Shown here piece by piece: positions 42,119 through 50,226 of a DNA stretch of 64,000 bases (within the stretch, counting starts at the first letter, position 1; each line of letters starts with the position of its first letter). The stretch is from an uncultured Erysipelotrichaceae bacterium. GTDB taxonomy: Bacteria > Bacillota_I > Bacilli_A > RF39 > UBA660. A program made the translations under genes and the position numbers. The DNA lies in the NCBI GenBank assembly GCA_902785135.1, contig CACZXL010000001.1, forward strand, positions 66,109 to 130,108. Reading direction: 5' to 3'. The notes beneath the pieces are model-generated. The model searched no databases. It was not told the origin of the DNA and was given only the letters and a program-made list of their open reading frames with translations.

Positions 42119-42132
42119 AATTCCTTTTTATT
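42103..42132 (+). terminator. uvrA terminator overlapping the stop
   Basis: An 11-bp stem AAAAGGAATTT (42103-42113) with AAATTCCTTTT (42118-42128). A TGATATAAT promoter (42145-42153) follows. Confidence 0.88.
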
Positions 42133-42172
42133 TTTATCTTTTTTTGATATAATTTACTGGAAGGATGATAAT

Positions 42173-42589
42173 ATGAAAGCAATCATTAGTGAAAAGAATG
42201 GTAAAAGATTAAATAGATTCTTAGATTGGGTTATTTATATGGCTGGTTATTCACTAGCGTTATTCTTAGTGGATATGTTTTTTGATGCTTTTGAAGTAGA
42301 TAATGTAGCGTATTATTTTATCGCATCAATTATTATATATATTTTAAACAAAACTATAAAACCAATTGTGTTTAAATTAACATTACCTATAACTGGTTTA
42401 ACATTTGGGTTATTTTATTTTGTTGTCGATTTCTTAATGCTAGAAATAGTAGATATAGTATTATTAAGACATTTTGATATATATGGAATATTCTGGGGAA
42501 TATTTATGGCCTTTGTTCTAGCGATTGTTCATTTTATTATAGATGAGATAATAGTAAAACCAATGATAAGGAGTTGTGATAAGAAATGA
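42173..42589 (+). CDS. YvlD-like (phage holin family 4 superfamily) membrane protein
   Basis: The 138-aa protein has four membrane segments, and NKTIKPIVFKLTLPITGLTF matches the conserved core of the YvlD/holin-like family. In Bacillus yvlD also lies near uvrA and lgt. It overlaps lgt by ATGA, so the two are translationally coupled. Its function in Bacillus is linked to envelope stress resistance; that is family knowledge, not shown here. Confidence 0.75.
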   Translation: MKAIISEKNGKRLNRFLDWVIYMAGYSLALFLVDMFFDAFEVDNVAYYFIASIIIYILNKTIKPIVFKLTLPITGLTFGLFYFVVDFLMLEIVDIVLLRHFDIYGIFWGIFMAFVLAIVHFIIDEIIVKPMIRSCDKK

Positions 42590-43362
42590 TTAACTCAGTA
42601 AATATTGGTAATTTTTCATTACATTTTTATTCTTTATGTATTTTATTAGGTGTTATATTTGCGTACTTAATAATAATGAAGGAAGCCAAAAAGCAAAAAA
42701 TTAATCCAGATGTAATGTTTAATATTATTTTCTGGGGTTTGTTATTAGGAATAATAGGTGCGAGATTATATTATGTTTTATTTAATTTTGAATACTATGT
42801 ATTTCATATGGATGAAATAATAAAAGTATGGAATGGTGGTCTTGCGATTCATGGTGGAATAATAGTAGGATTAATTGTAGTATACTTTTATTCAATTAAA
42901 AGAAATCTTTCATTCTTAAAACTAACAGATATAATAATTCCTGGAGTAATTCTTGCGCAAGCATTTGGTAGATGGGGTAATTTCTTTAATCAAGAAGCAT
43001 TTGGAATGATGGTTAGTAAAGAGTTACTTCAAAAATTACTTGTACCTAATTTTGTTATAAAAGGTATGTATATTGATGGTGCATATTTTTTACCAACATT
43101 TTATTTTGAAAGTATATTATGTTTAATAGGTTTTATAATAATGTTAATTATAAGAAATAAGACTAAGAAATCAGGTTATGTAACTGCCTTTTATCTTATT
43201 TGGTATGGATTAGTAAGATTTATTATTGAATACTATAGAACAGATAGTTTAATGTTATTTAACGCTAAAGTTGCAATGATAGTATCTGGTTTAATGTTTA
43301 TATTTGGAATACTATTAATTGTTTATATAAAAAGAATTAGAAATATAAGAAGTAAGGAGTGA
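42586..43362 (+). CDS. lgt: prolipoprotein diacylglyceryl transferase
   Basis: The 258-aa integral membrane enzyme attaches diacylglycerol to the lipobox Cys of prolipoproteins. Seven membrane segments, the conserved HGG (in LAIHGGIIVG), and the Lgt signature GRWGNFFNQEAFG are present. Its substrates probably include the lipoprotein encoded at 25161. It ends in TGA inside the ribosome-binding site of whiA. Confidence 0.95.
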   Translation: MINSVNIGNFSLHFYSLCILLGVIFAYLIIMKEAKKQKINPDVMFNIIFWGLLLGIIGARLYYVLFNFEYYVFHMDEIIKVWNGGLAIHGGIIVGLIVVYFYSIKRNLSFLKLTDIIIPGVILAQAFGRWGNFFNQEAFGMMVSKELLQKLLVPNFVIKGMYIDGAYFLPTFYFESILCLIGFIIMLIIRNKTKKSGYVTAFYLIWYGLVRFIIEYYRTDSLMLFNAKVAMIVSGLMFIFGILLIVYIKRIRNIRSKE

Positions 43363-43366
43363 TATT

Positions 43367-44302
43367 ATGACTTTTTCAGGAAAAATAAAAGAAGAAGTAT
43401 CTAAAATAGATATAGATAAAATAGAAGCAATATCAGAGTTATCTGGTATATTATGTACTAATGCAGATATAAAATTATATTCAATTAAAGTACAAACAGA
43501 AAATTTAAACGCCGCCAACAGAATATTTAAAATAGTGAAGGACGTATACAACGTAACAAGTAATATTACTGTTAGAAAGAATTACAATTTTAAGAAAAAT
43601 GAAATTTACATCATTGAAATTAAAAAGAATGTTCCTGAAATTATTAAAGATATTGGTTTAATAGGTGAGACAGGATTTGTCATTTCAGAAGTACCTAATG
43701 AAGAAATAGTAGCAGATGAGAATTTAAAGAGTGCATTTATCAGAGGTTGTTTCTTAATTAGTGGTTCTGTTAATGATCCTAAAACTAGTAGATATCACTT
43801 AGAAATTATTTCTAATAATGTTAAACATGCAGAATTATTAAAGAATTTAATTAATAGTTATAATCTTAATTCTAAAGTATTAAGAAGAAAAAAAGGTTAT
43901 ATGGTTTATATAAAAGAATCTGAAAAAATAAGTGATTTCTTAAAGATGATAAAAGCATATAATGGTGTTATGTATTTTGAAGATATAAGAATATATAGAG
44001 AAAAAGTAAATATGAATAATAGAATTAATAATTGTGAACAAGCTAATGTTGAAAAGTCACTTGCGTCATCTAATAAACAAATTGTGGATATTGAATATAT
44101 TAAATCAAGAGATGCATATGATTTACTTGATGATAAGATTAAACAAGTTGCGGAATATAGAATTAAATATCCAGATAGTTCATTAATTGAATTAAGTGAA
44201 ATAATATCTGTTGAAACTAATAATAGAATAACTAAATCTTGTGTTAATCATAGATTAAGAAAAATAAAAGATCTAGCTGATAAACTTAGAAATAAAGAAT
44301 AA
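43367..44302 (+). CDS. whiA: DNA-binding protein WhiA
   Basis: The 311-aa protein has the WhiA layout: an N-terminal domain starting SGKIKEEVSK, a LAGLIDADG-like core without nuclease residues (RGCFLISGSVNDP), and a C-terminal helix-turn-helix (LIELSEIIS, then SCVNHRLRKI). In Bacillus WhiA affects cell division and chromosome segregation. It is coupled to lgt (4 nt gap). Confidence 0.94.
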   Translation: MTFSGKIKEEVSKIDIDKIEAISELSGILCTNADIKLYSIKVQTENLNAANRIFKIVKDVYNVTSNITVRKNYNFKKNEIYIIEIKKNVPEIIKDIGLIGETGFVISEVPNEEIVADENLKSAFIRGCFLISGSVNDPKTSRYHLEIISNNVKHAELLKNLINSYNLNSKVLRRKKGYMVYIKESEKISDFLKMIKAYNGVMYFEDIRIYREKVNMNNRINNCEQANVEKSLASSNKQIVDIEYIKSRDAYDLLDDKIKQVAEYRIKYPDSSLIELSEIISVETNNRITKSCVNHRLRKIKDLADKLRNKE

Positions 44303-44323
44303 AAAGACTTTTAGTCTTTTTTT
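44301..44323 (+). terminator. whiA terminator
   Basis: AAAAAGACT (44301-44309) pairs with AGTCTTTTT (44313-44321). TG 44329-44330 and TATAAT 44332-44337 follow. Confidence 0.88.
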
Positions 44324-44354
44324 ATTTGTGTTATAATTTTATTAAGGTGAAAAT

Positions 44355-45281
44355 ATGAATAAAAAGGAATTTAGAACGTTAGATGAACAAATATCTATAC
44401 TTAAAAACAAGGGACTAATTATTCAAGATGAGAATAAAGTAAAAGATATTCTTTTAAGAGAAAATTATTTCTTTGTTAATGGTTATAGATCAATGTTTTA
44501 TAACGAAAATAGAAAATTTTTTAGAGGTACAACATTTGAAGAATTATATTCTGCTTTTTTGTTTGATAGAAATTTAAGAAATGTATTGTTTAAAAATTTA
44601 TTAGTGGTTGAGAATAATATTAAGAGTATAATTTCATATCAATTAAGTAAGAAGTATGGTTATAAAGAAGAAGATTATCTAAATCCTAAGAATTTCACCC
44701 GTGATATCAAAGAAGCTAGAAGAGTTGATGATGTTTTAAGTAAAATGAAAAGACAAATAAGAATAAATGGAGAAAAACATACTGCAACTTTTCACTATAT
44801 GACTAAATATAAGTTTGTTCCTTTATGGATATTAGTAAAAGTATTATCTTTTGGTTTAATAAATGAATTATTTGGAATACTAAAAGAAGAAGATAAACAA
44901 GAGATTGCAGATATATATGGTTTAGATAAAGATACATTAAAGATATATATTCAATTGTTATCTAATTATAGAAATTTATGTGCGCATGAAGATATAGTTT
45001 ATGATCATAGAACTCAAGTATATATAGATGATACCAAATATCATAGTCTTTTAGGTTTAAAAAGAAATGCTTTAGGTGAATTTATACAAGGTAAAACAGA
45101 TTTATATGCAGTTGTTATTATATTTAAACAAATGCTTCAAAAAGATAGATTTAGGGATTTTATGAAAGAGTTACAATTAACTTTTAATGTATTTGATAAT
45201 AATGTTGAAATTATTACTAATGATAAATTATATGAAAAAATGGGATTTCCAAAGAATTACATGGATATAATAGATTTATAG
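44355..45281 (+). CDS. Abi family protein (AbiD/AbiF, Abi_2) with a HEPN motif
   Basis: The 308-aa protein matches the Abi_2 family of abortive infection proteins: an FVNGYRSMFY segment near the start, TFEELYSAFLFDRNLRN, and VENNIKSIISYQLSKKYG. The sequence RNLCAH (206-211) gives the R-x4-H motif of HEPN ribonucleases. Such proteins are thought to stop growth of phage-infected cells by cleaving RNA. Own extended -10 promoter; the next gene starts 13 nt later and may be co-transcribed. Confidence 0.82.
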   Translation: MNKKEFRTLDEQISILKNKGLIIQDENKVKDILLRENYFFVNGYRSMFYNENRKFFRGTTFEELYSAFLFDRNLRNVLFKNLLVVENNIKSIISYQLSKKYGYKEEDYLNPKNFTRDIKEARRVDDVLSKMKRQIRINGEKHTATFHYMTKYKFVPLWILVKVLSFGLINELFGILKEEDKQEIADIYGLDKDTLKIYIQLLSNYRNLCAHEDIVYDHRTQVYIDDTKYHSLLGLKRNALGEFIQGKTDLYAVVIIFKQMLQKDRFRDFMKELQLTFNVFDNNVEIITNDKLYEKMGFPKNYMDIIDL

Positions 45282-45294
45282 GAGATGATTAAAA

Positions 45295-46359
45295 GTGAAT
45301 AAAAGAAAAATGTTAAAATACTTTTTATTCTATGTATTCACTATTATTAGTTCGATAGCGGCAGTTATTCTTTATTTAAAGTATTATCCAATAGAATCTA
45401 AGGTTATAACTGAAACTGTTAATAAAACAATGGTTAGTGAAGCTGGAATAGAAGATGCAATTGGTGGAGTATATGATGCGGTTGTTACTGTTCAAAGTTA
45501 TTATAATGATCAATTAGTAGGAACTGGATCAGGGTTTATATATAAAAAGGAAGATAAAGGTTATATATTAACAAATAATCATGTTATAGATAGTGCGAAT
45601 AGTTATAAAGTTTTACTTCAAACAGGTGAAGAAGTAGATGCTAAATTGTTAGGTGCAGATGAGTATTCTGATATAGCAGTTTTATCAATTAATAAAGATA
45701 AAGTAACTAAAGTAGCTAAATTAGGTGATAGTGATTTAATAACAGTTGGTAATACAGTATTTACTGTTGGATCACCTATGGGTAGTGAATATAATGGTTC
45801 TGTAACTAGAGGTATAGTATCAGCAAAAGATAGAACAGTAGAAAATGATGATGTAGTAACAAAAGTAATTCAAACAGATGCGGCGATAAATCCAGGAAAT
45901 TCTGGTGGTCCATTAGTTAATATGGCAGGTGAAGTAATAGGTATTACTTCTATGAAACTAGCGTCAGAAGAAATAGAGGGTATGGGATTTGCTATACCAA
46001 TAAATGATGTTAAAGTATATGTTCAATACTTAGAAAAAGGAGAGAAAGTAAGTAGACCTGTTCTAGGGGTATCATTAATTAACTTAAATGATAGATATAA
46101 ATTATATTATTATAGAATTAATGTAGATTCTAAAATAGATAAAGGTGTAGTAGTTGCGGAAGTTCAAAATGGAAGTTCTGCAGATAAAGCTGGTTTAAAA
46201 ACTGGAGATATTATTACTAAAATGGATAATAAAGATATAGATAGTATTTCTAAATTAAGATATAACTTATATCAATATAATATAGGTGATAAAATAAAAA
46301 TCACATATATAAGAGATGGAAAAACTAATACAACTGAAATAACATTAGAAGGGAATTAA
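45295..46359 (+). CDS. HtrA/DegP-like membrane-anchored serine protease
   Basis: This 354-aa protease has an N-terminal membrane anchor (about 7-25), a trypsin-like domain with the catalytic triad His96 (NNHV), Asp126 (YSDIAVL) and Ser203 (PGNSGGPL), and a C-terminal PDZ domain (about 250-345). It handles misfolded proteins outside the membrane. The start is a GTG at 45295 behind AGGAGATG. Confidence 0.93.
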   Translation: MNKRKMLKYFLFYVFTIISSIAAVILYLKYYPIESKVITETVNKTMVSEAGIEDAIGGVYDAVVTVQSYYNDQLVGTGSGFIYKKEDKGYILTNNHVIDSANSYKVLLQTGEEVDAKLLGADEYSDIAVLSINKDKVTKVAKLGDSDLITVGNTVFTVGSPMGSEYNGSVTRGIVSAKDRTVENDDVVTKVIQTDAAINPGNSGGPLVNMAGEVIGITSMKLASEEIEGMGFAIPINDVKVYVQYLEKGEKVSRPVLGVSLINLNDRYKLYYYRINVDSKIDKGVVVAEVQNGSSADKAGLKTGDIITKMDNKDIDSISKLRYNLYQYNIGDKIKITYIRDGKTNTTEITLEGN

Positions 46360-46362
46360 TAT

Positions 46363-46749
46363 ATGAAGAAAAAAAGAATAATGCCAATAATATTAATAGC
46401 TTTATTAGTAATAGTAATTGGAGTAATAGTTCTTATAAATATGGGTGGAGAAAAAAGAGCTCAAAGAAAATTAAATACAGTTGCGGATAAATTCTATAGT
46501 TATTATTATGATGATAATAGTGATAAAAAAGATAAAGAAGTTATAAAAGAATTCTTATCTAATTATGCTGATACTGGAATAACTATTAATTTAAAAAATT
46601 TAAAACTATATATGGATACAAAGAAAATAGAAAATTATGGTGCTTTAAATAAATGTGATGAAGAAAAAACTAAAGTAATAATTACACCTTTTTCACCATA
46701 TGGTAAAAAAGATAAAACAATAACTACAATATTAGATTGTGATTTTTAA
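46363..46749 (+). CDS. unknown membrane-anchored protein
   Basis: The 128-aa protein has a single N-terminal hydrophobic helix (about 5-26) and a polar extracytoplasmic part with two Cys (KCDEEKTKV and LDCDF at the end) that could form a disulfide. It begins 4 nt after the htrA-like stop and is probably in its operon. Not recognised. Confidence 0.6.
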   Translation: MKKKRIMPIILIALLVIVIGVIVLINMGGEKRAQRKLNTVADKFYSYYYDDNSDKKDKEVIKEFLSNYADTGITINLKNLKLYMDTKKIENYGALNKCDEEKTKVIITPFSPYGKKDKTITTILDCDF

Positions 46750-46775
46750 AAGAAAGTATTTACTTTCTTTTTTTG
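46748..46775 (+). terminator. terminator
   Basis: AAAGAAAGT (46749-46757) pairs with ACTTTCTTT (46762-46770), then a T-tract. Confidence 0.85.
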
Positions 46776-46805
46776 ATATATATAATAAAATTATGGAGTG
46801 ATCTT

Positions 46806-48182
46806 ATGATAGCGATGTCAAAACTAGATATGGTAAAGTATTTAAGAGATTGTGCATACTCTAGAAATGAATATTTTCTTAAAGGTAATATAGGTTTTTT
46901 AGAAGCGTTTTATAATTTTAAGTATGCGAATAATCAATTAGAAGATTATAATACTGATTATTTTGTAACAATGAATAGAGTTTTTTCTGCTTATACTTTT
47001 TTTAGAATGTTTTCTATTCATGAAGATTTTTTCTTAAATAAAGATGATTATATTAACAGTAAGGACTTAGAAGACTTTAAACATAACTGTACTTTTTACT
47101 TAGGTAAGAATGTTACTACAAAAAGAATAATACAAAGTGTAAGAAATTCTTTTAATCATGATGTAGATGAAAATACATTTAATATTTCAAAAAATGGAAA
47201 AAACTTTGAAATATATTTACCTAATACTAGGACACAATCAGAAATAAATAAAGGTAAAACTCCAAAACCATTACATATAAGGTTCAATATTGATTATATA
47301 AAAGATTTATGGAGCTTAATATATGATAGTGGAAGAAATCTTATGTCATTAAAATATAAAATACCAGAAGATTTTGATATTAAATCAAAAAAATTGTTTG
47401 ATGAATTAGATAAAGTTATTATATGTAGAAACTATTTTCCTAAAAAATTAACAGAAGAAGAAATGAATACTGCATATAAGAAATCAAATTTTAAAAAATT
47501 ATTTCATGAAGGAAATGAAAAAACTGATGAATTAATTAATAAAAAAGCAATTATTAAAGAATTAAAATTTGATACAGATCAAAAAGAAAAAATTATTAAG
47601 ACAGTTAATCAAATTAAAAAATATAATCCTAGTATATTAGATTATTATCCATATTATATAAATATTTTTAATTCTGTATTGGCAATTCCTTATATGAAAC
47701 AAATTGGTTTTGAAATAAATTATACTACTCAAAATATATTAGTGGATTATCCTATGGTCACTTTTGATAATTATGCAGAGGGATTATATCAACAAAGTCA
47801 GAAAGAAAAAAATGTTCATTTATATTACTATTATGATCACTTTATTGATGGAGATTATTCTGGTACATATCCATTTATGTTATATGTTGATTCAGTTATT
47901 AATCATTTGTGTGATGATGAAATAATAAATATAGATGGAGTAGATTATAAAAGAAATAAATTAAGAAATTCATTATCTCATGGAAGGTGGTATATTACCG
48001 CAAATGAAGAAATAGCGTTTTTTGATGCGGATACAAGAAATATAAATGATCAAAATCTAAGAAGTATAGGAAAAATAAAAAAAGAATCACTAGTTAGATG
48101 GGCAAATGAATATATAGAACAAAAAGAATTAAGTGAAAAAAATAAACAAAGATTAGTATATAAATCACAAGGTATGTTATAA
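46806..48182 (+). CDS. unknown protein with two HEPN-like motifs
   Basis: I do not recognise this 458-aa protein as a named family. It has two R-x4-H sequences in matching local context: VRNSFNH (Arg113-His118) and LRNSLSH (Arg387-His392), the pattern of HEPN ribonuclease sites and often seen in proteins with paired HEPN domains. No membrane segment. Helical throughout, with a Lys/Glu-rich linker at about 200-270. It has its own promoter region and lies close to an Abi/HEPN gene. An RNase or toxin role is inference. Confidence 0.6.
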   Translation: MIAMSKLDMVKYLRDCAYSRNEYFLKGNIGFLEAFYNFKYANNQLEDYNTDYFVTMNRVFSAYTFFRMFSIHEDFFLNKDDYINSKDLEDFKHNCTFYLGKNVTTKRIIQSVRNSFNHDVDENTFNISKNGKNFEIYLPNTRTQSEINKGKTPKPLHIRFNIDYIKDLWSLIYDSGRNLMSLKYKIPEDFDIKSKKLFDELDKVIICRNYFPKKLTEEEMNTAYKKSNFKKLFHEGNEKTDELINKKAIIKELKFDTDQKEKIIKTVNQIKKYNPSILDYYPYYINIFNSVLAIPYMKQIGFEINYTTQNILVDYPMVTFDNYAEGLYQQSQKEKNVHLYYYYDHFIDGDYSGTYPFMLYVDSVINHLCDDEIINIDGVDYKRNKLRNSLSHGRWYITANEEIAFFDADTRNINDQNLRSIGKIKKESLVRWANEYIEQKELSEKNKQRLVYKSQGML

Positions 48183-48183
48183 T
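48175..48183 (+). promoter_or_regulatory. extended -10 promoter of the S-box leader
   Basis: TG (48175-48176) and TATAAT (48178-48183) overlap the stop codon of the upstream gene. RNA would start near 48190, just before P1 of the riboswitch. Confidence 0.75.
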
Positions 48184-48192
48184 ACTTTTAAC

Positions 48193-48313
48193 ATCTTATA
48201 AAGAGAGGCGGAGTGACCGACACTATGAAACCTCACCAACCGATTAAATTCGGTGGTAAAGTCGGATCTATAAGATAACTAATAAACACAAAGGTTATCT
48301 TTGTGTTTTTTTT
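48193..48313 (+). promoter_or_regulatory. SAM-I (S-box) riboswitch, compact, with terminator
   Basis: P1 is a perfect 8-bp pairing (ATCTTATA 193-200 with TATAAGAT 269-276). AAGAGAGGCGGAG and TATGAAACC form P2 with a kink-turn, closed by GTG/CAC in place of the usual GGG/CCC. P3 pairs ACCAaCCGA with TCGGTGGT. Loop CCGAC (217-221) can form the pseudoknot with GTCGG (261-265). No P4 hairpin is present between the pseudoknot and P1. The platform is clear: terminator AACACAAAG (285-293) with CTTTGTGTT (299-307) plus T7, and antiterminator AGATAAC (273-279, overlapping P1) with GTTATCT (294-300). High SAM would stop transcription. (Three-digit positions are within 48 kb.). Confidence 0.83.
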
Positions 48314-48341
48314 GTTTATAAGGTGTTAGAAAGGAGGATAT

Positions 48342-48542
48342 ATGACTTTAACTAAATTACAAGAAGACACTATTAAAGAAAGAATGAAAATAATAAAAAA
48401 ATTTCAAAAATTATATAAAACAAGAGAAGAAAAAGAAGAAGCATTAAGAAGTATGTCTGATAACGATATTAATTTTTTAATATATTGTATGGATAATATA
48501 CATGGAAAAATATTCTATTCAAAATTTTTAAAAAAACACTAA
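48342..48542 (+). CDS. 66-aa unknown protein under the S-box
   Basis: A short, highly charged helical protein (KLQEDTIKERMKIIKKFQKL at the start, then an EEKEEALRSMSDNDIN segment). The ribosome-binding site AAAGGAGG is ideal. It is the only gene between the S-box terminator and the next promoter, so SAM starvation should induce it. It resembles no methionine-pathway protein I know. It might be a regulator or inhibitor; no function assigned. Confidence 0.65.
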   Translation: MTLTKLQEDTIKERMKIIKKFQKLYKTREEKEEALRSMSDNDINFLIYCMDNIHGKIFYSKFLKKH

Positions 48543-48543
48543 A

Positions 48544-48576
48544 TGTAGTAATATTGTAGTAAAATTGTAGAAAAGT
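48544..48576 (+). repeat. three direct repeats with 11-bp period (possible operator)
   Basis: TGTAGTAATAT (48544-48554), TGTAGTAAAAT (48555-48565) and TGTAGAAAAGT (48566-48576) are head-to-tail and end one base before the -35 of the next gene. The period equals one turn of DNA. They may bind the ribbon-helix-helix protein encoded next. Confidence 0.65.
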
Positions 48577-48577
48577 G

Positions 48578-48606
48578 TTGACTTTTGATTTTTTAAGTGA
48601 TATTTT
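48578..48606 (+). promoter_or_regulatory. promoter of the RHH-Nudix gene
   Basis: TTGACT (48578-48583), 17 nt, TATTTT (48601-48606) with TG at 48598-48599. Confidence 0.7.
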
Positions 48607-48626
48607 ATTATTCAAGGAGGCGTATT

Positions 48627-49211
48627 ATGGAAAGTAAAACAAGCGCAATCAATATACAAATAGATAGTAATGTTAAGAAAGATGCAACTTTAGTATTAAC
48701 TGAATTAGGTTTATCAATGAGTTCTGCAATTAATTTATTCTTAAAACAAGTAATAAAAAAGAATGGGATACCATTTGAAGTAACTAATGCACCTACTAAT
48801 AAAAAGATATTAGATGTAGTCTGTGCACTTATTATGAAAGATGGTAAATGTTTAATTGCGAGAAGAAATAAAGATGATCATTTAAAAGGTAGATGGGAAT
48901 TCCCAGGTGGAAGAAGACAAGGTCTTGAAGATGAAAAGAAAACTCTTGATAGAGCGTTTAATGAAGTTTTCCACATAAAAACTAATATAAAAGAATATGT
49001 AACACATAGTATATGTGAATATCCGGGACATATAGTAGATTTAAAACTATATGAATGTGATTATATAAGTGGTGAATTTGATTTATCTATTCATTCAGAA
49101 TATAAATGGGTTAATATTGAAGAATTATTAGATTATGATTTAGCGGACGCTGATATAATTTTATCTAAATTTTTAATAAAAAAATACATAGAAGAAACTA
49201 GAGGTGAATAA
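48627..49211 (+). CDS. RelB/DinJ-type RHH domain fused to a degenerate Nudix domain
   Basis: The 194-aa protein joins an N-terminal RelB/DinJ-like ribbon-helix-helix domain (about 1-50: INIQIDSNVKKDATLVLTEL, then GLSMSSAINLFLKQVI) to a MutT-like Nudix domain (about 55-190: ALIMKDGKCLIARRN, WEFPGG). The Nudix box reads GGRRQGLEDEKKTLDR then AFNEVFHI, so the Glu of RE is Ala and the second Glu of EE is Val. Hydrolysis is probably weak or lost. A ligand-sensing repressor, like NrtR but with an RHH DNA-binding part, is a reasonable inference. The ATG at 48627 follows AAGGAGG. No RelE-type toxin is adjacent. Confidence 0.75.
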   Translation: MESKTSAINIQIDSNVKKDATLVLTELGLSMSSAINLFLKQVIKKNGIPFEVTNAPTNKKILDVVCALIMKDGKCLIARRNKDDHLKGRWEFPGGRRQGLEDEKKTLDRAFNEVFHIKTNIKEYVTHSICEYPGHIVDLKLYECDYISGEFDLSIHSEYKWVNIEELLDYDLADADIILSKFLIKKYIEETRGE

Positions 49212-49212
49212 T

Positions 49213-49515
49213 ATGGTAGAATTAAAAAAAATACAAAAAGACATTTATGAGAATAAAGTTAAACATGGTTTTAATGTAACAGATTTAAAAGAAGAATTCT
49301 GTTATTTATATGGAGAAGTAAGTGAAGCATATATGGCTTGGCTTAAAGGAAAAGATGATTATGGAGAAGAACTTGCGGATGTCGCTATATTCTTATTAGG
49401 AATATCAGAAATATCTGGAATAGATTTAGAAAAAGAAATATTACATAAAATGGATAAAAATAAAAAAAGAAAATATGAATTAAAGAATGGAGTTCCAATA
49501 AGAATTGAAGGTTAG
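49213..49515 (+). CDS. MazG-like nucleotide pyrophosphohydrolase
   Basis: The 100-aa all-helical protein has the MazG-type metal-binding pattern: LYGEVSEAYMA (ExxE) and EELADVAIFLLG (ExxD). These enzymes hydrolyse NTPs or dNTPs to monophosphates. It starts one base after the RHH-Nudix stop with its ribosome-binding site GAGGTGA inside that gene, so the two are co-translated. This suggests a shared nucleotide-related role. Confidence 0.8.
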   Translation: MVELKKIQKDIYENKVKHGFNVTDLKEEFCYLYGEVSEAYMAWLKGKDDYGEELADVAIFLLGISEISGIDLEKEILHKMDKNKKRKYELKNGVPIRIEG

Positions 49516-49526
49516 GGGGTATCTTT

Positions 49527-49949
49527 ATGGAAAAGCCTATATTTAGTGATTATATAGAATTAAATGAAGACGAAACAAGAGAGTTTTTAAGAAAGTTTGA
49601 TAGAGAAGAATTAGAATATTTAAGTTTTGTATTCTATTATGCTACTAGTCATAATAGAAATATTTTAGAAAAAACAATTAAAGAATTAGAATCAGAAAAA
49701 GATTATAGTAATGATCCAGAATATGAATTAGATATATTAAGTAAAGCTAATTCTTTAAGTTTTAAAGAATTAAATTATTTATATAATTTATCTTTAGATG
49801 GATATATGTGTACAACTAGTGTATCTACACTAGATTATACTGGAGAAAGAATAGAGTTATCTAATTTAAGCGATTCATTATATAAAGAAATAGAAAAAAG
49901 AATAGATTCTCTTTCTGGTAAACCAAAAAAGAATATAATAAAATTATAA
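49527..49949 (+). CDS. unknown acidic protein
   Basis: This 140-aa acidic helical protein has no recognised family. It starts 11 nt after the MazG-like gene (site AGGGGG) and is probably the last gene of that unit. Residues 5-75 look like two or three helices (DETREFLRKFDREELEYLSF), followed by KELNYLYNLSLDGYMCTTS. Confidence 0.55.
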   Translation: MEKPIFSDYIELNEDETREFLRKFDREELEYLSFVFYYATSHNRNILEKTIKELESEKDYSNDPEYELDILSKANSLSFKELNYLYNLSLDGYMCTTSVSTLDYTGERIELSNLSDSLYKEIEKRIDSLSGKPKKNIIKL

Positions 49950-49954
49950 TAATG

Positions 49955-49963
49955 TGTTATAAT
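49955..49963 (+). promoter_or_regulatory. extended -10 promoter
   Basis: TG (49955-49956) and TATAAT (49958-49963), ahead of the zinc-ribbon pair. Confidence 0.65.
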
Positions 49964-49982
49964 ACCTTTAAAGGTGATTTGA

Positions 49983-50225
49983 GTGAAAAAATGTAGTGAA
50001 TGTAACGTCGAGATGATTGAAAACGCAAGAATCGAAGGACAACATCCATTTGAAGTTGGAGTAGATGGAAAAACAAGAATATCTATTCATATTCCTACTG
50101 GAGAACAAGGTTCTTTTTTAGGAATAAAATATAACAAAGAAAATAAAATAGAACCTTCAGTTAGAATATGTCCTTCATGTGGAAAAATAGAATTATACAT
50201 AGATAAGGATAAATTAGGTGATTAG
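49983..50225 (+). CDS. zinc-ribbon protein
   Basis: The 80-aa protein has CSEC near the start and CPSC near the end (RICPSCGKIELYID), forming one zinc ribbon split by an insert of about 55 residues. Start is GTG at 49983 behind AGGTGA. The next gene begins 1 nt after its stop. Function unknown. Confidence 0.6.
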   Translation: MKKCSECNVEMIENARIEGQHPFEVGVDGKTRISIHIPTGEQGSFLGIKYNKENKIEPSVRICPSCGKIELYIDKDKLGD

Positions 50226-50226
50226 T

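Noticed and set aside
48627-49515. Classical RelBE toxin-antitoxin pair
   Set aside because: The RelB/DinJ-like domain is fused to a Nudix domain and the next gene is MazG-like; no RelE-fold toxin is beside it.
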